From Syngnathus acus (lineage: Eukaryota; Chordata; Actinopteri; Syngnathiformes; Syngnathidae): a DNA stretch of 64,000 nt. Shown here piece after piece: positions 1-10,289 of the stretch; position 1 is the first letter of the stretch; the number at the start of each line of letters is the position of its first letter. The notes beneath the pieces were generated by a model, which was not told the origin of the DNA, searched no databases, and was given only the letters and a program-made list of their open reading frames with translations. Made by a program: the position numbers and the translations under genes. Where the stretch lies: positions 6,749,104 to 6,813,103 of the forward strand of contig NC_051105.1 in NCBI RefSeq assembly GCF_901709675.1. The letters are read 5' to 3'.

Positions 1-3000
1 TGTCTATGAAGAGTTAATCCGGCCTGGTGAGAGAATCCCCTCACATATACCTCCGAGTGTATACTCACTACGGGTAAGAGACATTGCTTCACACATTTTT
101 TAATCAATAATTCAAATGCATGACATCAACTACTAACATAATACAGAATGTTTCAACACAACGCACACTATGTTATGTTATGTAGAGTGTATCTGATTGT
201 ATATCTCTCTCTCTTTTTTGTTTTCAGGCATACTGCAGTATCTTGTACCTAAAGCCTCGCATGCACATTGTTATACGAGGTCAGAAGGTGAAAACTCAGC
301 TGATTGCCAAGAGTCTGGCCAAAAGCAAAACAGATCACTACAAACCCCTGTCTCTTGTATCCTCTTGTCGTTCAAATTATGTTTCATTCATTCATTCATT
401 CATTCATTCATTCATTCATTCATTCATTCATTCATTCATTCATTTATTATATGATTATGTGAGATGTGAGCTGTTCTGGTTTCAGTTACCTTAAATGGAA
501 TGACAGACTAAAAGAATTCCCATCATTTTTGGTTACAACACCAAAAGCGAAGACCACTATGGTATCATGATGTATCACAAGAATCGACTCATAAAGGCCT
601 ACGAGCGTATCGGCTGCCAACTCAAGGTGAGTTTTGCGGCATCGGCAAACTTTGTACAATAATCGTCTGAATTACAAGATACCACTTGAGTGGCCCCGAA
701 ACTTTTTTATTCCTTCTGTTGACATGTAGCAGTCTAACAGCAAAGGTGTCGGCGTCATCGGGGTCATGGAGTGCAACTTTCTGGAGCCGATGCACAACAA
801 GCAAAGCTTTATTGAGAATGACAAGTACAGGTAAATGGCGCCTTCGATCTGTAGAAATGCCACCAAACATCAGTCGATGTGCTTGTTTTTTTGTATTTAT
901 GATCGTTTTTTATTTATTCATTAACAGAAAAACTATGAGCAGTTTGACTGTCAAACTGGACGAATATTGCAATGAAATCCGCTACAGGCTGACCGGAAAC
1001 AACCCAGGCAAAAATTTGGAAGTGAGCGACATCAGGTTCGTATTGATACAAAATCGAATGTGTATAGGCAGAATAATACGTACATTTAATCTTTTTTTTT
1101 TTTTAAAGAACTTTTTTAAGAAGTCATCACATTGTCAGTTTTGTCTTTGTTGTCCGCCCTGTGCATATATTGAGATGAATTATTTCAAGGGTTAATGTAT
1201 TAGGATTTCTTTTTTTTACATTTGAATGTTTGTCTCCAGATGATGCCAATCATAATACATTTAGGAAAGAAACATCTTTAGCAGGCAAAGACACGCTGAA
1301 GATCGCCAGCTTGCGTGATTTTTTTGTATTTCTTCTTTGGTCTACAGCAAGCGTCCGGACCAGAACTGGGTGATGTGTGACAATTGTAGAAAATGGCGCA
1401 AACTCCCTGATGGGATCGACTGCAGCAGGCTGCCCGACCAGTGGTTTTGTAGCATGAATCCTGATCCTCAATTCAGGTATTGACAGTTTCATTAACATTT
1501 GTACAGACAGGACATAATAAATTAAATAATTCCCCAAGCCACGATGACGTAGGCAGGAACTCCAAGTTATGTTATGAGAACAAAGTTCTAGTTTTATGTG
1601 ATTCATGTTTTTTAATAAGAAGTCTTAATTTTAAGAGAATGAAGTAGCAACAAAAGTGTTGCTATCGTAAGTTTACAAGGCTTCCTTCCTAAGTCATTGA
1701 ACCATTAAATATCCCGAGTGACCTTCATTTACCCTGCTGTAAATTCATTCACTTCAGTGATTTACTGGTGTGTCGTTTCCTCAAAAAAAAAAGAAAAAAG
1801 AAAAAGTGGCTACCTAGATTTTTCTGTCGACTAAATTGTTAATCCCACAATTTTAGTATACTATTTATATGCTTTGGCAGGATTTGTGAGGCGGAAGAAG
1901 AGGCTCAGGACTCTGATGATGACCAACGGACATACGAAAAAACCTACAAGAAAAAGTACCCATTTTGTTTTTCAATCATTAATTGATCAAATAGTGACCA
2001 TTGTGATGTGTGTATTACAGAGAGCGGGAGGAAAAAATGCAAAAATGTAAGCAAATGGTAAGGGCAAGTCCAGTGATCATCAGTGTTTGTTATCCGCACT
2101 AGCATTCCAAGACTGTTTGCGTTTCAATGCGCTTTTACTTTAGTTTGAAGAGCAACGACGATGTTGGGAAGAGAAGCGCCTAAGGCAGCAGGAGAATGAC
2201 CTCAAACGCCAGCTACAGAATAATGTGTGTATCCCATTCACCTCTCTGTATGCTTATTTTTTTTTACTGTATACCATTCAGTAAAGTTCTAAAATATGGC
2301 TGGTAGGCAGATAGCAAAATATTTGCAAAAGAGACCATTTTACTTCTATGCAATCAATCCAAAGAGAATTTAACAAATTATTATTATTATTTTTATCTAC
2401 AGAGTGTCCATTCCCCATCAATTCCCACTACCTCACGGAATAGGTTGAACATGGTGTCTGTACAGGAATCTTCACCCTCAGGGGTTACCGCTGTGTGTGA
2501 GTTGTAATTTGTTAAATTATCTTTGAAATCATGCGCTTATTTTTACGAGCAAACCAAAAGTCACAAGATTGTATCGTTCGTGCCAGTTGGTTTTTGAACA
2601 GATGAAGGCTAGTCAGAAAGCCTATTCAGCAAAGGAAGATGAAACTCAGGGGGAAGTTTCTTGTGTAATAAATGTTGGGTGATGTGCAGGCATTTCTCAA
2701 AAAAGTATAGCCATAATAAAAACTGTGGCAAACAGAGCAATTGCTCTTTTAAATGTCTCCCACTTCCAGAGAAAATAAAAATAAAAAAAGAGAAAGAAAT
2801 TTCCCTCGATGCAATGAATACAAAAGTATTGGCATTATCATATTGAATAATTGTTCGACTTGATGCCTAATGCTCAGAATCAAGTCATTTTTCAGTTAAT
2901 TGGTAGACTTTCAAATTATGCTTGACTTGAAAGTTTCCCACTGCCCATTTAAATGGAAGGATCAACGTAATTTATGTTACTACAAGGTTCAATACCATAG

Positions 3001-4921
3001 TACATTATTACATTTTAAACCCAGAACAATGAAACAGCTTTTTCCTTTTAGCTAAAAGTAAAATAGGCATTCAAATCCAAAGTCAACTTCTTGATTGGAC
3101 AGCGTTCATGACGTATTGTGTGTAAAAATGCAAATCTTGCATCCAAAAGCGCCTGCAGCTGACTTGACTATGTTTGTATTCTAACCAAAGCGCACTCTAC
3201 AAGTCTCCATCTATTCCTTTGTGTGTTTTTTTTTTTACAATAGCGTTCACATGTAACCAAACAAAACACACAGAGCAAAAGTTTGTTTTAGCCAAAACAA
3301 AATACCACAAAGTGTTAACACTTCCTTCCTTTTTTTCTCTCCAGCTCGCAGCCCACCCAGTACCAATGGTTTACCAATTATTTCAAGCGTCTACTCCTTG
3401 TTTCAAACTCCAAGGTAGGCATGTTTAGTTGTGGCCTTGTTATTTTCACAGAGCTGACAACTGTTATGGTTTGACCGGAAATCACTCAAACTCGCCCGCT
3501 CAAACAGTTTTCGATAGGATTTAAAAAATGTGAAAATTCAGAAAAAAATTACATTTTGTTGTTGTTGGTTGGTTGGCTGCAGTTTTCACATACTTCATCA
3601 CATAATCCTGATTTTTGTGATTTTCTGTGTTTGACAGAAAAAAGAAAAGACTGTCCACCGAGACACAACACACACCTCAAAGTTGTCATCAAAACATCTC
3701 ACATCAAAATTCTTCGAATGCATCGTCATCGGGAGATGTGACCCCACTCAGAATCGAGGTCTTTGAACCCCAAAATGGCAGAGCAGGATTTACGGGGTCA
3801 GCTGATGAAGGAAGCAGTTCCTCCCCCGCACCGCCTCCTGTCATCAGTCGGACGGAAGCGCCAAAAATAAAGAATGAAAAGGAGGATAGGGAGATAGAGA
3901 GCAAAAATCCAGATCAAACAGAAGGCGGGGTCGTTGAAACTGCCGAACGCTGGACTCAGTTTTCAAGAAGGATCAAGGAAGAAAACACAAACGGAAATCA
4001 GGTCACAAAAGAATCCAATCAGACTGTGTACATAAACAGTAGCGATGATGATGACGACGACATCTTCAAATCAGCACAATGGCCTTCAGAGGCACTGGAA
4101 CAACAAGATGTTAAGAAGCGAGGACAATTTTTTTTAAATCATTTTCACCAATCAAGCCAAACGGAAGAAACATGGCCAGATAAAGACTATAAAAGCTTGC
4201 TTGAGAAGGCTGAAGAAAAAATTCATCAACCTGTGAGAGAAAGAGCTGATTTATTGGCTCAGACCAAGCCTAGAATTCCCCAGGCCGAGGAGGATTTGGG
4301 CGACAGCACTTTGCAAATTGAATCTCTTGTCCGGGAACTGGATCAAAGAACCACAGAGAGGAATCAACTGCTTTCTCAGGTCAGTGTTAAATGTCACGCC
4401 TTACCTGCAAGTATTGCTCATGTGTATTCACAGTTAAGCATGAAACACAGATGGAGATTGAGCTCTTTTTAATTTTTCCTTTTATTCGCTGTGTCTGACG
4501 CTTGCTCTGTCCTGTCCATCAGTTGAAGAAACTTGAGGAAGAAAAGGCGAACATGTCGAGCCAGTGTGAGGACCTCAGGATGAGGCTGCAGCAAGCGGAA
4601 GAAAAAGCGCATGAGAATGCAAGCAAAGCGCCGCTGCAGAATGAAGATTCTTTCAGAGAAGCAGCAAACGGAGCTTCAAACTCAAACCACCTCACAAGGT
4701 TGGAAGGGAAAACCAACATTTATCTCCAGCACTGCTGTGTCATATCTTGGCGTCTGTCTTTTTCTCTCAGGCTGATTGAACTGCGTCACAACATTGGACG
4801 TCTTCTTGTCAACCGTGTGCCTTGCCTGGACCTGGCCCAAGTCAATTATGAGTGTGACGTAATTGATGAGATTCTGGAACAATATCTCGCTGAGAACTCC
4901 TCAGATTTTACCGAACTATAG
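1..4921 (+). CDS. morc3: MORC3 (MORC family CW-type zinc finger 3), 5'-partial
   Basis: MORC3 is a nuclear GHKL-type ATPase that binds methylated histone H3K4 through a CW zinc finger and acts at PML bodies and in chromatin silencing (family knowledge). Exons read here: 1-73, 228-356, 507-626, 733-830, 928-1035, 1348-1476, 1881-1955, 2021-2057, 2144-2224, 2403-2496, 3345-3414, 3638-4379, 4523-4698 and 4771-4921 (TAG). All phases join cleanly, giving about 693 residues. The first exons encode the end of the S5-like transducer domain ([23 protein letters not shown]). Exon 1348-1476 is the CW finger ([10 protein letters not shown] ... WFC). The 742-nt exon 3638-4379 is low-complexity and acidic. 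Its 3' end and exon 4523-4698 form a coiled coil, and the last exon carries the conserved tail [12 protein letters not shown]. The N-terminal ATPase exons lie upstream of the window. The donor at 356/357 (CTT|GTATCC) is weak and was chosen by homology and phase. A MORC3 paralogue (fish have morc3a and morc3b) cannot be chosen. Confidence 0.95.
383..444. repeat. (TTCA)n microsatellite
   Basis: About 15 uninterrupted TTCA units fill much of the 150-bp morc3 intron between exons 228-356 and 507-626. The run starts only 26 bp after the weak donor. Confidence 0.97.
2497..3344 (+). other. morc3 intron, no gene seen
   Basis: This is the longest morc3 intron in the window. It is AT-rich with T-runs, and no coding potential is visible. 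Its acceptor (TTTTCTCTCCAG at 3344) restores the split serine codon. Confidence 0.7.
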
Positions 4922-6104
4922 CTGGTACAGTTTTTTATTTATGTAGTTTTTTTAATCTCTGAGAGATTCGCATTTATTCATTTTCGATCATTTCGAGCAG
5001 TGTTGATGCAGCACCTGCTCGATTTTACACAATGAGTTCTGTCTGTGTTTTTTAACCACCAAATCATCCATCCGTCCATTATCTGTACCGGGTGTCCCCA
5101 CGGGGGTCATGGGCGTGCTGGAGCCTATCCTAATCGTCATCGGGCAGAAGGCGGGGGACACCCTGAACTGGTTGCCATTTGCACTCAGACCTACGGGCAA
5201 TTTGGAGTGATCAATCATGCATGTTCTTGGAATGAGGGAGGAGACCCACGCAGACAGGGGAGATCATGCAAACTAGGCTGGAGCCGAAATTGAAACCCCC
5301 ACCTGTGCCCTGTTCGAACCAGTGCGCCACCGTGCCCCTCAGATCCAAATCAGTCTTGTAAATCTATAAATATGAATAATTTTTGTCACTTTGTATTTTT
5401 GTTACTTATTTTTGTATTTCATTTAATATTTTATTTAATTTTTTTTTTAAAGATAAAATTTTACAAATACCATGTTAACCCAGCCTGTGCACATTTCTCC
5501 TTCTATTTGCCACACCAAAGACTACAAGCTTCACTTGCTCGGACTGCAACCTTTTTATACACCCCATGAGATAATATTGCGCTAATGGAAAGTATAGCTA
5601 ACAATAGAATACAGTAAAACCTTGTTGGAAAGTACCCTGCCTCTGCGCTCTAAAAGTAGGGTCGCAATAAGCCTTTTATTTTTGTATTAGTCTACTGTGT
5701 GTATCCAGTAATCCTGTCCAGCATTAACAACGGAAATAGCATTAGGACTGATGTCGCTATCGAAAATTGCTCTACAGAGACGGAATAGTTTTTACTACGC
5801 TGGGAGAAAAGCTTTGCAGTCACAGCATGATGGGATTCTCTTGCAAACTACCCCCTGAGAAAAAAGTGAACCACTCCTTTGGTGATTGTAGTAATCTGAT
5901 TCCTGTGCTGCAGACAACAACACTGCTACTAAATGAGTTTCGGAACTGCAGCCAACAAGAGGAGCATTTTTACATCAGCCTCAGACACCTATACTGCTAA
6001 AATCAACAGTTACAGTTTACACTGCAAAATTGAGCGGAATTTTCATTTAGCTTTTTTTGTGCATTTTACTAAGTGTTGCAATTTATAGCTGACATTTCAA
6101 TAAA
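4922..6104 (+). other. morc3 3' UTR and poly(A) signal
   Basis: Non-coding sequence follows the morc3 stop. The first AATAAA on the plus strand is at 6099-6104, within A-rich DNA, and is the likely poly(A) signal. The UTR is interrupted by a degenerate interspersed repeat at 5066-5340. Confidence 0.55.
5066..5340 (+). repeat. Degenerate teleost interspersed repeat, family A
   Basis: The segment runs from an ATCCATCC-type end through blocks such as GGGCGTGCTGGAGCCTATCC and CACCCTGAACTGGTTGCCA to a GTTCGAACC/GCGCCACCGTGCC end. This arrangement is seen in very common fish SINE- or LINE-tail-like repeats (remembered pattern, no database search). Related fragments lie at 11095-11172, 19640-19765, 57900-57968 and 61525-61760. 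Confidence 0.75.
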
Positions 6105-8335
6105 AAAAATTACCTGTTTCAAATCCCACCTTTAATTCATGAACATTACAGAATATTATATTTTTAGTCTGAAAAAAAAAAGGCAAGGCAGATCCGCAAA
6201 TAATTCATCTCGACAAGTTTATTTTTACATCTCTGATTAAAAAAAAAACAAATTGGCCTGTTATTCACCAAAACCATCGTGGGTTGGTTTGTGGTGGTGT
6301 TTTTAAAGCTTTGACCACATTTGGCCAGTGTGCCTACTGCAGCAGTGTTTCCCAACCATAATTGCATCAAGGCTCGATAATAATAAATCTTCCTCAGTAA
6401 TGCCACAAGAGTTTTGAAGTTGGATCAACATGAAAATCAACCGGCGTCAGGGGAGAAGGCTGGAATGTTTTATTAACATAACTACATCTTGTTGTTCCAG
6501 ATTAATCGACTCGAATGAATTTTTGATTATCCCAGTGGCGACTTTTCAAGTCGAGATGAAACCATGATCATGTGCACGTGAAAAGACAGCCGAGGCCCCA
6601 CTGTTGTTTCTAATCGGCCAAAGCCAAGTTGAACCACTGGGAGGTAGGAAACAATGGTTTCGTTGTTAGCACTGCCAAGGCACTTGTTTTCCTCCTCGCC
6701 GTCTCGCTGTTTGTCTGTTACCTAAAAGGATATTTAACAGACCTCGGTGAAACTGCGCAAAGTGCTGTCGTTTGCACTTTTGTGTGACTCGAGCTGCAGC
6801 TGTATTGGATCAGACCTGCACTTTTTATGTGTGTGTGCATGTGGGTGTGTGCGCGGATGACACTTGCTACAAAGTTTTACTGGGCTTTTTTTTTTTTTAA
6901 ATGTTGCTTAGCCACAAGTAGTTGGCTGAGCTGTGAATATTGGCCACTTGAGTCCCAATGCAATAACAAGTATGTTTCGCAACTGTAACCGCATGCAGCT
7001 GCAAAGTCAGAGTGGGGCTGCATTCCAAGTGGTCATTGATGTAACATAATGCAACGTATCATGTCATTCTGCATTTCGGGGGTCGGATCTCACCTCCTCC
7101 TTGTGTGGAGTGCGCATGTTCTAACAGTGTCGCATCACACATTCCTATGCATTGACACATCTTAACTTGTCCACAGACGTGAGTGTGAATGTCTGTCCGT
7201 ATATGAACCCTTGGAATTCCTGTTTAGTGGTAAAACAAAAAATTACAAAAGCACATGCAACCTGAACTAAAACCACAATTCTGGTTTCCTGTTGCTATTG
7301 GACACAAATAGCAAAATGTCAACTTCGGGACTTAAGACTTCATGGTGGCTTCATGAATGCAAGAATGGAGGTGTTGGTGAAGGTGATCTTGTCCTTTAAA
7401 TAACTCCAGTTTGAGTTGGCCCTTTTGAAACAGTGACTTATCCACAAACAATGTCAGCAGACCTACAAATGAATTATTGGCTTGAATGCAGCTGGAATTC
7501 TACAGGTTGTATTCAGCGTTTTTGAGGTAATTGTTGTGTCCATCTCATTTCCATCATGGGAAGAACGAAGTATCTATTTATCAACGTGACAGGCCTCAAC
7601 AGTAGGAAGTGAGGTACTTCAAAAAGTGGCCAGTCACAATATACGCATATTTAGCTATTTTCAGAAATCTGGCCTTTCATATTTACCAATATCATTGTGA
7701 GGATAGCTCAACCAACAGTGACTTGAATAAGGATTTTGGGGGACACTTTCTGAGCAGCGTTTATTACCTCGACAATGAGTTTGCACAGACAGCCAGGAGC
7801 AAGGTTGACATCAGTATCTCTGGCAAGTATGATGTATTTTATTCAAACTTTTTGATGTTTTTTTTTTTTTTTGTCAGATTGATAAATATTGACTGTGAAC
7901 TGCTATATTATAGTGTAGAGATTTGGATTTGTTTGAGCTGCTGTGTGGGAAAAGCATATCTGTTAAAAGCAAATGTTTTTTTTTATTTTGGAGCTGATAT
8001 TCTGCCACGTAAAATACAAGTACAATCTTCTCAAATAATACTTCGCTCTCCAAGTAATACAACCTCAGAGATGTTCGGAAAGTGTGCCAACCCCTGGCAA
8101 TCATGCTACCCCAAATTAATTAATTCGTTATTCATTACAATAAAGCCAAACTATTTTACAAGTTGCATAAAAAATAGTAAAAAGTATAACCGCATACAGT
8201 ATAAATATAATAACTCAATCAAATGTTGTTTTCTGATTAAAATATACAAGAGCTCTCTTACGACTACTCCTAATAAAAATATAATACAAATGATATTTGT
8301 TAACGACGGTTTAGATGTCTATCTGTCTTTGTTTA
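6105..8335. other. Intergenic DNA between morc3 and slc5a3
   Basis: AT-rich sequence with no recognisable gene. It contains a 259-codon open frame (7609-8388) judged fortuitous. A short fragment at 8450-8480, just beyond it, resembles a LINE 3' tail (TGATTGATTCAACTTTATTA). Confidence 0.6.
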
Positions 8336-8339
8336 CCGA

Positions 8340-8912
8340 CCCCCGACACCCCACCGCGGAACTTCCGCCAGTCACCACTAGTATTTAACATTTATATTGT
8401 GTTTTTCGGTGAGATATAATCTATGCTCCTACAGATTTAACATGCATTCAACGATATGATTGATTCAACTTTATTAATTGTACATGTTTCGAGAAGTGTG
8501 TCATAAGGTGTACATTTAGCGTGACTATTTCCACTATTTTAAACGGGCGAGTAACTCAATCGGTGGTCGCGCAACGGACATATACACAAACGTCACCGTC
8601 GCGCAAGGCTTCCTGGGAAAAGTAGTTTTCTTCGAGATGGAAATTTCCAACGTATCGGACCAGAAGAGCCAGTGGAAATTTACTCGGCTTCCCTCCCCCT
8701 ATACTATGCAGACCCGTGTCTGCCGGTGCAGGATGTTTTGATGAAAGTCAACTGCCTTTGCTGGCTTTGTTATCTCACACTGACACTACATTTAAAAAGA
8801 ATGATAAAATGACTGCAATGAAGATAGTCACATGCTTCTTTATCACATGCACTATGATTGACTGTATGTGCTTGTTATTCAAAAGTTATCGTGTAAATAG
8901 TGGAATTTTCCA
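8340..8912. promoter_or_regulatory. Compact CpG-containing regulatory block with TonE/OSRE-like, ZNF143-like and ETS-like motifs
   Basis: Seen directly: two facing ETS-type cores (GCGGAACTTCCGC) at 8356-8368. On the minus strand, an ACTAC..TTCCCAG..GC..TGCG pattern at about 8603-8627 resembles the ZNF143/Staf site. A perfect palindrome TGGAAATTTCCA lies at 8638-8649, TGGAAATTTAC at 8673-8683, and TGGAAAATTCC on the minus strand at 8902-8912. All three match the tonicity element consensus TGGAAANNYNY. The 17-mer at 8671-8687 also fits the tilapia OSRE1 consensus as I remember it. The block is about 1.2-1.7 kb upstream of the slc5a3 first exon. Regulation of slc5a3 by it is inferred. Confidence 0.5.
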
Positions 8913-10020
8913 CTACGAGCAGAGTAATGTAGCAACCACATACAACGATGACTCAACATCTTTAGTACTGGTCAATTTGGGGCCACAATATGAATGGCAT
9001 GTTTCATCTATGTGCATTAATGTCCTTTTGCTGCCATGCTAAAAGATACCTTGCAAAGGTCTGTTTAATATTAATATTTTGTTCTGATAACTCCAACAAA
9101 CCTATTAGGGAGTTTTCATATGAATTGAAATCCAAACAAAACAATACAATGAAAATTCATGATTTATTTACTTATAATATAAAACAAGAATAGGAAATGT
9201 ATGGCCCCTGGGCCATTCATACACCCCCATTCGGGTTGCAGGTCAAGCAGAGGTCATCCCCTCTTTGCAAAGAAGTGGGGTACACCACAGAATAGCGATC
9301 ATATAGAGGCAAACAAATGTTCTCACTCACACATATGGACAACTGTGACTCTTTGATTGCGGTAGCATGCATTTTAAATATTTTCTTTATTTTGCAATGT
9401 GGGAAGATGCTGCAATGTCCACACAAAGAAAGAACATGAACACTTTGAACTCTTACATCTCAAAATTGTGCAGCAGACATGCTAACAACTAGACCAGGTA
9501 TTCTTTCTGGTGTTTAACATCAATTGTGCTGCAGGAAGTTATCCAGTTTCACAAAATGTGTCAATAACACTGCACTAAGCCACTATGCTGCTGACATGTC
9601 ACCCACTCCTCATAATGTATAATCATAAACTTATTCATACATCTAGAATTTTCTCCAGCCTTGATCCGAGGTTATGCGCCATCTAATGAGATTACGACTT
9701 CTTTAATCAGTCAGTTGCATGGAGAGTTGTGGTACTTTCTATGATTTTATCAAAGTCAGATTATTTTACGATTATTCTTTGAAGAAATAGCGGTGGTGGT
9801 ATATGCATTTCACCCTGCCTTTAGTTGAATTAATTTTACACCATTTTTATGCTCACCTCTGCTTAAAACAACAAAAACAATTGAGGGATGTTGCATTCAG
9901 CAGTGTGTCTGAAAATGTACTTGCCAAATTGCTCTAAAAAATGTTGAGATAATTGTAGGTTCGTATAGTTTCTTTTTTTTTTCATTTGATTTTAATTGCG
10001 TATGTTTTTACAGCCCTACG

Positions 10021-10289
10021 CGTCACGGGTGAGCCACACGTGTGGGGCGTGGCGTTAGAAATACGTCCACTCGCTATAAGGAGAGGCGGCGAGCAGCTTC
10101 GAATTTTACAAGACAAGCCCGTTATTCAGAAAGCATCACATCCACAGAGAGGCGGAGGGACCACTTCTAACGGGGCCAAGCGACGACGCAACCTGGGCTT
10201 CTCCTTCTCCTCCTTTTGCATCTTGCTGTCCCATCCTCCTCACCTCCTCTTGGGGGGGTGTTGCCGTCGCCTCTTTGGCATCTTGAAAG
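10021..10289 (+). promoter_or_regulatory. slc5a3: slc5a3 core promoter and non-coding first exon
   Basis: A GC-rich island in AT-rich DNA holds an E-box CACGTG (10037-10042), a KLF/Sp-like GGGGCGTGGC (10044-10053) and a TATA-like CTATAAGG (10074-10081). About 200 bp of ATG-free leader then ends at a donor, AAAG|GTACAT (10289/10290). The next matching acceptor is CTTGCAG at 13426, just before the coding exon. Mammalian SLC5A3 has the same plan, with a non-coding 5' exon and one coding exon. The start site is inferred at about 10100. Confidence 0.65.

Noticed and set aside
7609-8388. 259-codon plus-strand open frame
   Set aside because: Composition is that of AT-rich non-coding DNA (Lys, Asn, Ile, Tyr and poly-Phe), with no domain or family resemblance. 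Its 3' end merely runs into the CpG block.
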